Part shown: one piece after another, positions 21,881-33,904 of the stretch | Position numbering within the stretch: position 1 is the first letter of the stretch | Layout of the letters: every line of letters starts with the position of its first letter | From: Emydura subglobosa | Lineage: Eukaryota > Chordata > Testudines > Chelidae | Assembly (NCBI GenBank): GCA_007922225.1 | Contig: ML679941.1 | Location: 56,321,849 to 56,385,848 of the forward strand | Length of the DNA stretch: 64,000 nt | Reading direction: 5' to 3' | Translations under genes and position numbers: made by a program | The notes under the pieces: generated by a model | What the model was told of the DNA's origin: nothing | The model's database searches: none | Seen by the model: the letters and a program-made list of their open reading frames with translations, nothing else

Positions 21881-24429
21881 GAAACTTTTAATCCTCAAAG
21901 TGTGTTTATTGGCAATTATATTTTGCAGTGATGCACCATTCAATGTGTATAATTTTCACTGTGGTCCCCAAAATATTCTACTATAGTCCTATTAAATTCC
22001 AAAAAAGCCACCATCATAGTTATCGTATCCAACCTGACTGTATCTACAGATTTCTAGGGTATGTACCTATATGTCAATACCAGTTACATGTTCTGGCTCT
22101 AATTTTATTTTCTCTTCCCATTTCTGTGCATGGCTGGGCATAGTCTCTCTCAAAACAGGCAGCTGAAGGGGACACAAATGTGTTTTCTCCACACACCTGT
22201 TCTTTTCGATAAGAGAGGACATGCAGTATATAGTAACCTGGGGCTACAGTCAATATTTACACGATCTTTAATTTGCTCAAACTATTTCATGATAATGTGA
22301 GAAACTGACATTTCTTCTTGCAAGCCTTTAAAAAATATTTAGCTGTGGCTGTCAGCAGGATTAAATTTATGGACTGAAAAGTTGTAAATCCTTATATTTA
22401 AGTAGTAGTATGCATGGAGAGCTATAACATGTTCAAGCATAGCTCATGAAGCATATGCCCTTCAAATTAATTGTGATCCAAAACCCACTGAAGTCAATGA
22501 AAAAATCTCATTTTCCTTACCAACATATAACAAGACAGCACACGTGTGAATACTAATTATTTGTTAATATGCTGAGATTATAAATAAGATTTAGCATTAT
22601 TCCGTAGGGGAGATTAATGTGTTTTCTTATCTGCTGAAGGCAGAAGGAAATTCATTTTGAAGGTGCTGAGTTTGTCACTGTCAATGGAAACATGTGGAGT
22701 GGGCACTAGGATACTGTTTACTCATGTCCCATAAATTGGCATTTACTTGCTTTATAAGGTTTATGTTGATGAGGGATGTCACACTTAACCATTCTTAATT
22801 CCTTTTTAAAAGTAACTTTTGTTTATGGAATTTTACAAAACCGATCTCATTTTTACTAGAAAAATTGAAAACCCCGAAGTTTCTAAAAAGCAATGATTAG
22901 TGAAATAAAGGGTTCCAATCACATGCTTTGAGCGAAGCATCTTGCACCGGCTTTGCTGAAGAGAAAGGCTTAATAAAATATATTTTTGGCTGAAATTCTG
23001 AAAGGCTGATGTGCTGAGATAGATATTTATCACCTGTTAAATCTGTGAAAGATGATAGAAAGTTTCCACTAAAATACTTTCAAAGGGAGTTGTTTTAAAG
23101 AGCTAAGACAGCCTCAAAATGGAATTTACATGAACACTTCCAGTTAAAAGAATGATAAAGGTGAAGGAGAATTTGGTGACAAAGCACAAAAAGTAAGAAA
23201 AACAGTACTTATTCAAACACAAATCAGTTGAGGAGGCTTGGATCTGATTTAAAAATAGGAAAGTTTTAACATATGAAAGAGAAATGAGAGAAGGGAAATG
23301 GATGAGATTGGATGGAGTTGCTTTAGAGATCAATCTCATAGCAGTTCTCAAAATGTAATTAAAGAGCATCTGATGCCTCATATAAAGCTTGGAATGTACT
23401 TTACTAATGGATCTTAATAGTTCTGGTTGCTGTGGGAACTGAAACAGAATTTTCTCACTTCACTACTTGCAGGACCTAACCTGATCATCACTGGTTTCAC
23501 CCCTTTGGAGCTTATCTGCTCCTGACCCTACCCTAAGAAAACCAGACTAGACCGATTTTCAGATCTACAATCTTACAAATAGATAGCTTTAAAAAAAAAA
23601 ATCCATTTGACTTATTTTTTACTCCCTCTACTGGAAAACTGAATATGTTTCAGTTCCATTGCCCTATTTTCTTGTCTTTTCCTGACTCTCCATTTATTCA
23701 TAGTCCTCCCAACTTCATTTTGGTTTTCTCTCTTCTGTGGGAATAAAACAGAATGCAATGCCTAATAACAGACGTATCTAGGATGTTCATGATCCTCTGC
23801 TGTTAGTTCTCTGTATTTTTCCTGAAGTGCTCAGCTGATTCTGATGAAAACAACACATCCTCACAGCAGCTGACAGGAAAAGCCTCCTATGAAGCTTTTG
23901 ATTCTGGCAGAGACACTCACAGGCATATGCAGACAAGCAATGTTAGGACATGTTGACACTACAAACTGTGGCTGAGGCAAATTATGTTACTGTACAGCTG
24001 CTGAAGCGTGTATATTGCTTGGGCATGAGCATACTTGGCTGCTTGCACCAACACTGCGAGTACCCCACAGAAATGCTTGTGTTGATATAAAATGCAGTGG
24101 GTAGAGGAGTAGACATCCCAGTGTTCCACATGCTGCTGTCTGGCACAGTGACGCTTGGGAAATTTTTGCAATGTGTTGTGGGATAGAAATGACTTACCCA
24201 GGGATCTTGTTTTCCCTTCACAGAAGTCAAGTTCCCAAAATGCAGCTTTCTCCATCCCATAATGCTATCCATATCCCATAAATGTTTGTGCCTTTTAAAA
24301 AAAATCCCACAAATCTGAGCAGCACTCTTCAGTGTCTACCATCTCTGACAGACGCATGGAGCATATAGAGCCCTGCACTATTCTCATGAATGTTGCAAAA
24401 GCAGGACGCACGATTCTCCTGATCTGGTG
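21881..24429. other. Intergenic, nothing recognised
   Basis: AT-rich; short frames only. No repeat end, RNA gene or exon supported on either strand. A ten-base A run is at 23590-23600. Confidence 0.45.
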
Positions 24430-24755
24430 GTCTATAGCAAATGCCCACCATTGCTGCTCTCACCGTTGTTGCTCTCGCCTCTCACCTTAACCCAGAGACT
24501 CTCAACAGGTTTTTCTCCAGTTTCATGCTGGAGCTCTGAGCAGTCGTATTGCTCTCTTACATACAGTGCCACTCCTCCATCTTTTTTCTGCCGCCTGTCC
24601 TTCCTGAACAGTTTATACCCATCCACTACACTGCTCCAGTCATGTGAGTTACCCCACCAAGTCTCTGTTATTCCAATCACATCATAGTTCCTTGGCTGTG
24701 CCAGGACTTCCAATTCTTCCTGCTTGTTTCCCAGACTTTATTCATACCTTGCTGC
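24430..24755 (-). pseudogene. CR1 LINE endonuclease fragment
   Basis: On minus the frame reads SLGNKQEELEVLAQPRNYD and then VIGITETWWGNSHDW, the catalytic ITETWWD..HDW block of CR1 ORF2 endonuclease. DGYKLFRKDR, GGVALYVRE and VESLWVKVRG follow in the usual order. The fragment stops at NGGHLL without the later catalytic blocks. It is a piece of a CR1 ORF2 with no RT beside it. Confidence 0.85.
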
Positions 24756-25020
24756 TCTTTCCCCTGAGCCTTGCCTGCCTCTCTGGCTCTCCCCTTTCTC
24801 GGGGCTTGACAAGCCACATTGCCTCTTCCCAGGAAGACTCCTTCCCTTCAGCCCCTTCTGTTGCTAGCTTCCTGGCTTACATAGGCTCCTCCAACTGAGC
24901 CTGCTTCCAGTCAATTCCCTGCTCCCTGGCTCCTCTTCCAGGTGCAACCCATGGAGTTAATTGGCCTGTATGGCCATCTTAACCCCTTCCAGTCCTGCAT
25001 GGGGTGGACACCCCATCACA
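24756..25020 (-). mobile_element. LTR fragment (gypsy-type family)
   Basis: On minus it begins TGTGATGGGGTGTCCACCCC and continues CTGGAAGGGGTTAA. The same start is found at 27880 (TGTGATGGAGTGTTCACCCC, GAAGGGGTTAT). Two copies with the same TG start indicate an LTR. The end next to the CR1 fragment is not a clean CA terminus, so this copy is probably truncated. Confidence 0.6.
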
Positions 25021-25319
25021 GGGGAACATTTGTCATGTTCCTTTACCTTATATGGACTGGTCATAGAGCTCACTTATATACACCATATGTATTCATCATA
25101 AAATCCTTTAATCCTCTGCCAGGTCTGGTTAAGGTTAGCTTTAAATAATATATTTTACACACAGTGCCACTTAGTGGTTGAATAGTATATTGTAGCTTAG
25201 CATTTCATTACTGATGTGTCTATTTCTTCAATAACAGTTTGCTGAGGGACGTAGCGAAAAACAATTCAGGTTTGTTGGATCATTCACAGAGCAGCTACAA
25301 ACAAGCAGTGGCTGCAGAA
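25021..25319. other. Intergenic, nothing recognised
   Basis: AT-rich gap before the DIRS 3' terminus. Confidence 0.45.
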
Positions 25320-25401
25320 ATGGAAGTTACTCACCTGTAACTGGAGGCTCTTCAAGATGTGTTGTGCCTATGTGTGTTCCACACATGGGTACATATGTAC
25401 A

Positions 25402-25916
25402 CTACGTGCGCCTTAGATCACAGATTGCTAGCAAGTAGTGTCTGTTGGGCCGCACCTGTGCTGCTGCTTTCCTTGTGCTCCAAACCAAGAGTTTAAGGGG
25501 TACTTTGGATGAAGACAAATTGGATGAAACTTGTTCAGCTGGGTGATGAACAGATCCCAGATGAGCTGGTAGTGCTCCTGTCCTAGCAGGAATTTGATGA
25601 AACTTCTGTAGGACAGGTGAATGTCCATACGAAAGTAAGCATCCTTCATGTAGCGAGGCACGAACCACGTGCCCTCCTCCAGGGAGGGGATAATCGATGC
25701 CAATGAGACCATGCAGAATTTTGATTTTCGAATACAGACGTTCAGTTGGTGTAGACTGAGAATTGGTCTCCATTCTCTGTTTTTCTTGGGAACTAAGAAA
25801 TATGGGGAGATAAATCCCCATGGCATCAAGAGAGGTACGCGGTTCTTGAATATCCCATAAAAACCCCCATATGTGAAGGGTGGGATTGAGCAGCAGCAGT
25901 CAAGGTGGAGTGCCAT
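25402..25916 (-). pseudogene. DIRS-type reverse transcriptase fragment
   Basis: Contains WGFISPYFLVPKKNREWRPI, the YSRYFLVPKK.G.WRPILD block before the palm, then FCMVSLASIIPSL and VPRYMKDAYFRMDIHLSYR, matching DLKDAYFH with the catalytic aspartate region altered (YMKDAYF). QEHYQLIWDLF matches the next block. The later YxDD box is missing. The protein would copy RNA to DNA as part of a gag-RT-RNaseH-recombinase element. An overlapping second frame (25402-25821) is a shifted reading of the same region. Confidence 0.8.
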
Positions 25917-26049
25917 GGGGTTTTCTCATTGCTGCAGTGCCCTTGGTGGCTGACTCTGAGTGTAAGAAGGGTTTGAATGAACTCTCCCCTGACATCTAGT
26001 GATGAGACGGGGAAAAGACTTCAGGAACAGACTGTGTACTTAGACTTGC

Positions 26050-27185
26050 CAACTCTGCCTAGCTACACAGCATGACGGAGCTGCTTTGCCAAAATGATCA
26101 TGTTTGGCTGGTGTTGGGTTACAAATCACTTTTCTATTGAGTGCAGGGGTAGTGAAATATTGTTATTCTTATTGTATGAGGAAAAAGCAGCAGAACTGTA
26201 TTTAGCCTGCCGTGATTGAGGAGTCATCCTAAACTGAACCTTACTCAGTATGGGTAGGGATGCCAAATCTCAGTGAAAGAGGGGGTGGAAATAGGTGTTC
26301 CCACCTGGTGGTGTGGACTCTGATTAAAGAGTCCTAGACACCATTTGACCTTCCTCTCTCTAGTGTTTAATGTCAGAGCTAATTAGACTCACTTGAGAGT
26401 CATTGTTTCTGTTCAGTGATAAGCAGGACAAGGGACTAAGCCTTAGCTGTGACATTGGGAGAGAGGTGAAAGGAAAGACACTGTAGAAGCTGTACTGGCT
26501 TCCCTGCTACCCAGTGAAATCACTAAGAGCTGAAATCACTACAGACGTGGGTTAAGTGGTGGAAACTCAGAACATAGCATGGCAGAAGTGGCAGTGAGTG
26601 TCCAATGACAGCAGCACAGAAAAGCAGAGGCAGCACGCAACCAGCAGCGGCAGAAAAAGCAGCAGCAAGTGACCAGTGGCAGCACAGAAAAGCAGCTGCA
26701 GTGGCCGCAAACAGCCAGTAGCAGAAGTGCACAGTTACCAGAGAGACATTGCTCGACATCCTCTCCCATTCTGGGATGAGAGGTGAACCCCTGTGAACAC
26801 ACCTCTGAACTGTGGGTCTTCACTAACCAAGGACAGCCAACTGTGAGTGGGGTGCAACAGAAGTAGAGGGGAGTGATGTGTTAGAAGGGACATTTGTTCA
26901 ATGGACTTTCCCACCACAAGGTGGGAAACTGAGGTCAAAGACACTGCCCAACGCAGTTTTTGCTTATGGTTGTGTGATTTTGAATGTGATTGTGGTGTTT
27001 TCCCCAGCCAATGCTTGGTTCCCTTTCCCTTTTATTAAAAGTTCTCGTTTGTTATACATCACTTGGTTCTTGCAAGAGGGGAAGTTGTGCTCTTAGAGAT
27101 GCCCAGAGGTGGTGGTAAATTTTCCCAGATTACAAGGTGGGGGCTCAAGACTATTCTGTTTTATATTGGTAAGAGGAACCCTTAG
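26050..27185. mobile_element. LTR-type element, copy 2
   Basis: Reverse-complement match of 380-1495. Shared phrases, read on minus, are GGGTTCCTCTTACCAATA near 27180, AATAAAAGGGAAAGGGAACC near 27040, GGCTGTCCTTGGTTAGTGAAG near 26830, the CTGCTGC-rich part, and TGATCATTTTGGCAAAGCAG near 26090. It lies inside the DIRS B element and adjoins the LTR at 27186-27880, so both may belong to one insertion. Confidence 0.6.
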
Positions 27186-27880
27186 ATAGATATTGAACCC
27201 GACCCTTGTTGCTGCCAATTCCACCTGGCAGAAGCATTACATGGAAATTACCTCCGCTTGGTCCGATGCCCCCTTCTTTCAGTTGCTCATGCCATGGCCC
27301 TTCCTGGTTTTTAGGACATGCAACGCTTTCTCTTTGTGGCTTGGCCCTCCAGCCACGTCACTATATGGTCTTCCCCTTCCACGGTAACAAAATCTTACCA
27401 TACCAGATGTCCTGGTGTCATTCCAGGTGGTCTTCCCATTCAAGACTGTGCCATTTCCCAGTGGCTGGGAGGGGAACCTGCACCCACCATTTTGGGTTAC
27501 AGCCCAGGGACCCTACACTCAGTGGTCAAGGTCTGCACCACCTCAACCCTTGCTGACATTTCTCTGTCCTTTGCTGGCTTTCTTCTCACCACTCAATAAA
27601 CTCCTTCCCTCAGGATCCCAGGACTTCTGTTCTCCTCCTAGGTTTCCTCGCTTCACTAAGGCCAGAGATTCACTGCAGACTTTTACATTACAGCCCCTTC
27701 TGCTCTCCCTTCCTGGTTTTATACATGCTTGTCTTCTCCTGCCCAGATGAGCTCCATCTTAAATTAGTGCTGGTCAGTCAAGCCTAAATCTCCCCCCAAG
27801 TGCATTTGAGCAGGTTAATTAGCCCCTTCCGAGACACTATAACCCCTTCAGGGGTAGCATGGGGTGAACACTCCATCACA
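27186..27880 (-). mobile_element. LTR (gypsy-type family), second copy
   Basis: On minus it starts TGTGATGGAGTGTTCACC and is related over its first part to 25020-24756. It ends near GGGTCGGGTTCAATATC, after which copy 2 of the other LTR-type sequence follows. AATAAACTCC on + at 27595 is incidental. No coding frame of significance; the + strand frames here (27206-27750) are Pro/Ser-rich chance frames. Right boundary is firm, left boundary is not. Confidence 0.5.
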
Positions 27881-27899
27881 CTGAAGAAGCCACATACCT

Positions 27900-29850
27900 A
27901 AGTCTTTTTACCTTCTTGTGTATGAGCAGCAATTCATAACGGTGCTGGTAACAGAATAGTTAATGGGGCGATCTTGGCCTATACATCTGTTTGTGGTTTT
28001 TCCTCTTTGGAGATGGAGTATAAATTATCCAGAGAATGAGAGTTCTGGAGTTTTGAGGTCCTCAATGATATTTTGTACCTGCCTGGGGGACCTCAAGGAG
28101 CGAAGCCAAGACTTGCGCCTCATGACAGTTGCTGTAGCAATCCCTCTCAAAGTGCATCAGCAGCAATCACTGCAGCCTGAAGAGATGTTTTAGCTACCAG
28201 TCTGTCCTCATGACTTGGAATTGGGCCCTCTCCTCTTGAGGGAGTTTGTCCTTAAAGTCCAGGAATTTGGAATAATTAGTGAAATCATACTTTGCTACAG
28301 GACCGGATAATTAGCAATTCGAAACTGAAGGCTGGTGAAAGAAAATGTCTTCTTCCCTAGGCGGTCAAGGCATTTAGTACCCTTGTCCATGGGTATTGCC
28401 TTGGGATGCTGTAGCTAGACCTCTCAGTGTCTGCTTACCCTACCAGTGAGTTGAGTGCTGGTTGTATAAACAGGAACCCCACTCCTTTGACCTGTACAAA
28501 TTAATGGCTTTCAGCCCTTTTTGGGGTGTGGGTGCAGGAAGCAGGAATATGCCAAACTACCCGGCTTGTGCCATAATGGCTTCATTTACTGGAAGAGCAA
28601 CCCAGCTAGGACCAGAAGGCTCCAGAATATCCAGAAGCCTAAGCTGAATATCCTGGACTTTCCTGAGTTTGATCTAGAACTCAGTCACCACCCTCTGCAG
28701 GAGCTCTTGATACTATCTGTGGCCATCAGGCGAGGATGAAGAAGATGAGACAATCACCTCATCTGGTCAGAAAGATACTTCCATCAGAGCTGTTGGTCCC
28801 AGTGGATCTGGCTTGATGTCTTCTCCCTTGTACTCTGACAGAGCTGGTTGGTGTTGGCTAGAAGATAGTAGGTGGGATTCATACATGGGTCCAGGGTGTC
28901 TATCATAGGGATCTATGTATGCCAGTATGAAGGGCTGACTGCTTGGGGAGACCCCATGACACTAGGTACCATCAATCCCCTGGATAGTCAGATTGGGTGG
29001 AGGATGGATCCCAGACCTTTGAGAATCTTTGTCCAGGCTAGCATCCCTGTATGGTGGTGATGTTTTGTCTGAAGCCTCTGACTTGAGCGGTGAGAAGGTA
29101 TGTTCCAGTTCAATCAGCAGAGCCATTAGTACTGGTGGATGAATGCTCTGACTGGATGGTCCAGGGAAGCCTGCATACAAGGGTTTTTAGGACCTGCATA
29201 CATGGATTCACCTGACTTTGATGGAGACAGGGAGAGATTTTTTACTCTAGGTGCAGATTTGGAAGAAGATCTGTCCTTGAGTTTGCGAAGTGCCCCTTAC
29301 TCTAGTGAGATGCCCTAAGTAACAATTGTTTGGGCTTAGCTGCTTTGGCCTTGGCTCCTGAGCTTGTGCTTGGAGGAATACTGACTGAGGCTGTTGTCTG
29401 GAAGGCACCTCCCCATCCCAAATCCAACTGAAGTCTCACAGCCTTCTCCGTGAGATACTTTTTCAGCCCGAGCCATTATCCCTCATGAGTTTAGAGAGGG
29501 AAGGACTGACAAATGCCACACCTAAAGGAGATGGGACCCTCCCCAATGGAATAAAGGCAACAGCACTGGTGCTCATCACTCGGGGAGAAACAAAGGCAGG
29601 AAATTCAGTTCTTAAAGCCTGGGACTCTGGGCATGCTCTTTGTTTGCAAGGGCAGGAGAACTAATCTACACTAACCAGACTAAAACAGTAAACCTAACAC
29701 TACTCAGAATAATAAACAAAACCATTTACAATATATTCACAGGTCCTAAAAAATAAACACTGAGGCGACTGTGGACACAGAGGATTCCTCCCACTTTGGC
29801 CAGGCAGCACTAAGATGGCAGGGGAGTGGTGGACCCTGGAGAGGCATGAG
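27900..29850 (-). pseudogene. DIRS-type gag region of element B
   Basis: On minus, near 28320-28160, KYDFTNYSKFLDFKDKLPQE and ERAQFQVM match the capsid-like block of turtle DIRS gag proteins (compare the cognate block in element A). A Ser/Pro-rich linker lies near 29180-28962. Near 29480-29400 the reading LMRDNGSG suggests the decayed cysteine-rich part. Multiple stops interrupt every block. The region downstream to 29880 has an A/T-rich leader without an ORF. Confidence 0.6.
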
Positions 29851-30243
29851 TCCACACTTAACCCTATAGCCTGGAGGGGGTAAACATTTGTATCATGTGT
29901 GGTAGGGCCCGGACACGTGTGTGTGGGTTAGCGGGAGGGGTGGGCAATATACCGCTGGCATGTGGGGTAAGGGCAGGGCGACCCGCACGCAGCTCGCGTA
30001 TGGTTCAGCAGCGCGCAGCGGCAGCTGCTGCTGGAAGAGCGAGGGGCCGGATACGAGGAGTGTCAAGCCCTTCCCCCCACCAACCCGCCTCGGCTTCGGC
30101 CATATTCGTCTTCTTCCGCCGCCACGAGGCACGCTCCCCCGCCCGTCCCTACGCGAGCCGTGCGGCGGGCATGCGCCGAACACTTGGCCCTGCGGGGGGC
30201 TGGCGAGAGGCGGGGGCCGAGGTTGTTGTGAAACCGTTCGAAG

Positions 30244-30249
30244 CACGTG
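30244..30249. promoter_or_regulatory. E-box CACGTG
   Basis: A perfect palindromic CACGTG 37 bases before the TBC1D15 start codon, within the CpG island. Factors such as MYC/MAX, USF or TFEB recognise this hexamer; binding here is inferred. Confidence 0.5.
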
Positions 30250-30258
30250 AAGCGCGCA

Positions 30259-30264
30259 ACGTCA
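30259..30264. promoter_or_regulatory. CRE/ATF half-site ACGTCA
   Basis: ACGTCATCA lies 22 bases before the start codon, in the core promoter or 5' leader. It fits a CREB/ATF half-site. Confidence 0.4.
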
Positions 30265-30282
30265 TCATAAACACTCGTAGGC

Positions 30283-30293
30283 AAGATGGCGGC
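30283..30293 (+). promoter_or_regulatory. YY1-type motif over the start codon
   Basis: AAGATGGCGGC fits the YY1 consensus and contains the start codon, an arrangement known for many CpG-island housekeeping genes. The context also gives an acceptable translation start (A at -3 and G at +4). Confidence 0.55.
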
Positions 30294-30309
30294 TCCTACG
30301 AGTGGAAAG
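30286..30309 (+). CDS. TBC1D15: TBC1D15 coding exon 1
   Basis: Codes for MAAPTSGK and ends AAG before donor GTAACG, phase 0. TBC1D15 is a cytosolic Rab GTPase-activating protein; its family is known to act on RAB7 and to reach mitochondria through FIS1. The start was chosen because it is the first ATG after the CpG-rich leader, in good context, and joins in frame to exon 2, giving SGKVTYEQEGVFIHSS, which matches the vertebrate TBC1D15 N-terminus. The exon carries only eight codons. Upstream of the ATG the transcription start is not visible from sequence. Confidence 0.9.
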
Positions 30310-30860
30310 GTAACGGGGGAGGGGAGCGCCTGCTGCGAATGCTGCCCGCCGGCTCGAGCTGGGGCGCGGGCGCGGGCGCGGCCTGGGCTTGATCCCGATC
30401 CCGAGGTGACAGGAACGCCCGACCCGGCAGGAACACTGCTGCTGCTGCTGCCGAGTGTCTGTTTGTCTGTCCCCGGCTGGGGGACCGAGGCCAGGCCCCT
30501 CGTACTGCTAGGCTGGGCGGTGGGGGGAGCAGGGGAAAACCATTTGGCGCCCCGTGGGGCGGGAAGTGTCCATGGAGAGTGGGGGGAGGCTGGTTCTTGG
30601 GGGACCCCTTAGTGGGGGAGGGGAGCGGCTTGGTGACAGCGGCCGTCTTCGCCCCTGGCGAGTAGCTGGTGTGGTGACATCGGGTGCCTGGCCCCGACCG
30701 AAGCGGCGTCTTGCCGATGCCCAGCAGCCTGTCCTGCTGCAGCCCCAGCGTTTCCCTAGTGCTGGGGGGGAGTCGCTCGGCCCTTCGTCTGGCTGGGGCA
30801 GCTCAGCACCTCTCGCTCTGTTGTGTGTGTTTCCGTGGAGAATGCCAGAGTGCTGTGCTG

Positions 30861-32609
30861 CTGGCCGGTTTGTGTGGCTGTCGACAAATCTTAGCGCTGA
30901 AGAAATGGGGCTGCCCCGTTGTCCTTGGTCGTGGTGTCCTGGTGTGTGGCAGCCCCCATTTTTGTCTGGGTTTTAGTGTGGAGTGAATGTGTTTAGCCTT
31001 TGATACCTTCGAATGTAATGTGCTTTGTATGTAGATGATATTTTAACGTCAATCTAGTCATGGAGTTAACATAAATATTTGTGGCCTCACTGAAGCTTTG
31101 ATTCGTGGTAGAGGCCTACACGGGACTATTCTGTTTTTAATCCCATTTCCATCCTACAGTGTTTTTTATCCAGGTCCCACCCGCAAGAACCTTAGATCCT
31201 CCAGAGAGACAGATTAACTGACAGATTTTTTTTGTTTTTTAGTAGCATGGGGGAATCTATCTCTTGCTCTCTCTCGATATATAAATGGAATTCAGACACA
31301 ATTTTTGGGTGGTAAACTGATGAGAGATTGTGTTTTCCCACAAATTACCATGGTCTGTTTGTTTGTTTTTTGTTTTTTTTTTTGGCCCACCCAGTCCTGG
31401 CCACAACAAAATACATTTTATCTGCTCCTGCTGTTATGGCAGCGGGTCCTGCAGGACCCATGGGATTCCAGTCCTATTGAAGGCCTCTAATTCATGGGCG
31501 GTCTTTGAGTATAGCAATACCAGGATTTAACAAGTAGAAATTCTGGAATTTAACTCTATTGTGAATTCTGGATTGCAGTCATTCAAGGGGATTAAAAATA
31601 GCTTGGATCCATGTTGTCCTTTAACAAGATTTTTATTGCCCAACAAGAAATTCTGGCCATCACAATTCTTTGTGTTCAGAATGAATTGCTTTTTAAAAAA
31701 CAAATTACATTGTATGTTCCACCCTAAAGAACCAGGTGCTGGGATGTATACCTGAAAATCCTGGGTATGTTGGCTAACTGGTGCATCTCACCAAAATCTG
31801 AAAATAAAGAGTGATGTTCTACTTCAGTCTCCTTGTAAATGTCAGAACATGGTAGTTTCAATGGTATTTGTTCACATGAGAACATATATAATTAGCCAAG
31901 TGTACCCTTCTCAGAGGGCTCTGAGTAGAGCTAGAGGAGGAATTTAGCAAAGAGGGCTGGGTAATAGATTGCTGTCCTGATGGTTGATAGAGGCTATAAG
32001 GAAATAATGCAGGAGGCCATTTCTCATTTTAGTCACAAATTGGATGTGGTGAACTGTCAATTCACTCAGAATTGTTAAAGTTAAACAGTTAATTTAAAAA
32101 TATGTTGCAAACAAATTTCTTTAATGTTAGATACTTCAGACTTGAAATTTAAAAAAAGCCTATTTACTTGTGGCTTTGTAAATTTTGTTTACTTGCTCCT
32201 GAGTTTTGTTAGTTTTTGCATTTCTCATGGGTTGAACAACAAAAACCAAATGTCAGTTTTTTGTTTTTAGTCAGTATAACACTCCGATTCCTAGTGCTGC
32301 AGTGTTTGTTTCAAACACTACAGGGAATATTTGTTTTGAAGCAGCTATATTCATTGAAAAATGTCTTGGGTTTCATTTTTACAAAAATTAAATTTTGGGT
32401 CAAATTTTAAGCTGTGTCTATTTCAGGCCAGCAATGTATTGGATGGTCAACCTTAGTTAAGTTTCACTCTTCATTACCTTAGTTAAGTTTCACTCTTCAT
32501 GCCTGTTTCTTTGAAATCTCCATTGCTCTTCTTTCCTTAATCAGGGGCTTGATACCTTATTGTGAAAACTTCAGCAATGAGAAGTTGAAATGGAAATTGG
32601 AACAGTGTT
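30861..32609. other. Intron 1, first part
   Basis: AT-rich intronic sequence with T-runs near 31230 and 31365-31383. A short direct repeat (CTTAGTTAAGTTTCACTCTT) occurs at about 32453 and 32480. No exon or repeat family recognised. Confidence 0.5.
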
Positions 32610-33010
32610 AATGTAGGCTTCTATAACAAACACAAGAACTAGGGGTCACCATGAAATTAATAGGCAGCAGGTTTAAAACAAACAAAAGGAAGTATTTCTT
32701 TGTACAATGCGTAGTCAGCTTGTGGAACTCTTTGCCTGAGGATGTTGTGAAGGCCAATACTATAACAGAAGAACCAGATAAGAACCAGATAAATATGGCC
32801 AGGATGATCAGGGATGCAAAATCATGCTCTGAAGGGTCCCTACACTCTATTTGCCAGAAGGTGAGAATGGGCTTCAGGGGATGGATTGCTTGAAGATTAC
32901 CTGTTCTGTTCATTCTCGCTGAAGCACCTGGCATTGTCCTCTATCAGAAGACAGGATACTAGGCTAGATGGACCATTGGTCTGACCCAGTATGGCCGTTC
33001 TTATGATGAG
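32610..33010 (+). mobile_element. CR1 LINE 3' end
   Basis: GTGGAACTCTTTGCCTGAGG lies in the last part of the element, and the classic 3' end follows: GACAGGATACTAGGCTAGAT, GGACCATTGGTCTGACCCAG and TATGGCCGTTCTTATGATGA. This is the CR1 3' untranslated end, inserted in the sense direction in intron 1. The small frame at 32651-32893 belongs to it and is not a gene. Confidence 0.9.
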
Positions 33011-33471
33011 AATAGTAGAAGATGTTGAGTGTTTCCTTTTTAAATCCTGAAGCCATAATGACTAGAACCTACTTGTGGATCTCATAGGTAATTTTTATCT
33101 TAAAAGGACAGTCTGTAGGGTTAACTGCTGGTTTTTACTGACTTCTTTCATATATTTTGAATACTGAAAGGAATTTTGTTTCACAATGCTAGATAAAGTG
33201 CATACATTCTTTGCATAACTTACTTTTATCACATTCTGGCTCATAAATGTCATAGGTACAAGCTAGGACATGTGAAGGTTTGATTTTTCCAAGTAACTGC
33301 AAATTCCAAGTTGACATATGGGCTAGGAGAAAATTCCCTCCCCACCAATGACTTACCTACATTATGATAAAGTTCCATGGACATAAGTCATGCTAGTTCA
33401 AAGCATCTACCCTAGGGGTTTGCACGAGAGCAGCTGCATCAGTATAACCATGCCAGTGACTAAAACCTCAA
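33011..33471. other. Intron 1, nothing recognised
   Basis: No feature supported. Confidence 0.5.
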
Positions 33472-33620
33472 TTATTATTAATAGTTTATTATGGTAGTGC
33501 CTCAGAATCCATCAAGAATGGGGCCCCATTGTTTCAGGCCCTGTGTGAACACAGAATAGTAGATACTTCCTTCCATGAAGATCTTACAGTCTGAATAGAC
33601 AAGACAGACATAGGGTGGGG
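33472..33620 (-). repeat. L2-type LINE 3' tail
   Basis: The + strand reads TTATTATGGTAGTGCCTCAG, GGGGCCCCATTGTTTCAGGC and GATCTTACAGTCTGAATAGA. An antisense and decayed L2-like tail. Confidence 0.65.
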
Positions 33621-33904
33621 TAAAGGGGTATAACACATAAGCAGATGAAGAGTGATTGGCAGCAAATACTGTGTTAGTTCCATGACATTTTGCGGGTGGG
33701 TTTAGTTAGGAGAGGATAGCTAAATGAAAAGAAAAACGTGAGGAGAGGGGACATTGAAAGTAATTGGGGTGAGGAAGACAGGGCCAAGGAGACGAGGGTA
33801 AGAAGTGGGGGAGGGTGTGGAGTGAAGCTGAGGTGAAGAGACTGAGCCCTGGTCTACATTACAGAGTTACGTTGACTTAATTATATCAGTGTGCACACTG
33901 CAGC

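Larger units (their letters stand above)
25320..29880 (-). mobile_element. DIRS-like retrotransposon B, minus strand, interrupted
   Basis: On minus, gag-type sequence (29850 to about 27900) precedes a pol fragment (25916-25402) and a terminal block near 25330-25370 (TTACTCACCTGTAACTGGAG on +) of the kind found at the ends of turtle DIRS elements; a similar block is near 53815. Sequence between about 26050 and 27880 is LTR-type DNA inserted into it. Coding blocks are broken by many stops. The tyrosine recombinase is not seen in this copy, which may be 3'-shortened. Confidence 0.65.
29890..30860 (+). promoter_or_regulatory. TBC1D15: CpG-island promoter of TBC1D15
   Basis: CpG dinucleotides are dense from about 29900 to 30860 and nearly absent on either side. 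No TATA box is placed before the start codon. The island covers the 5' untranslated region, coding exon 1 and the first half-kilobase of intron 1. Elements visible just before the ATG are an E-box CACGTG (30244-30249), a CRE-type ACGTCA (30259-30264), and a YY1-type motif over the ATG. A GGGCGC triplet repeat lies at about 30361-30378. Long frames on both strands here are by-products of the GC content. Confidence 0.85.

Noticed and set aside
29893..30976. Several long overlapping frames on both strands around the TBC1D15 start (for example 29893-30246 minus and 30554-30976 plus)
   Set aside because: They lie in the CpG island, where high GC lowers stop frequency. None joins to a known protein or has splice support other than the eight-codon TBC1D15 exon.
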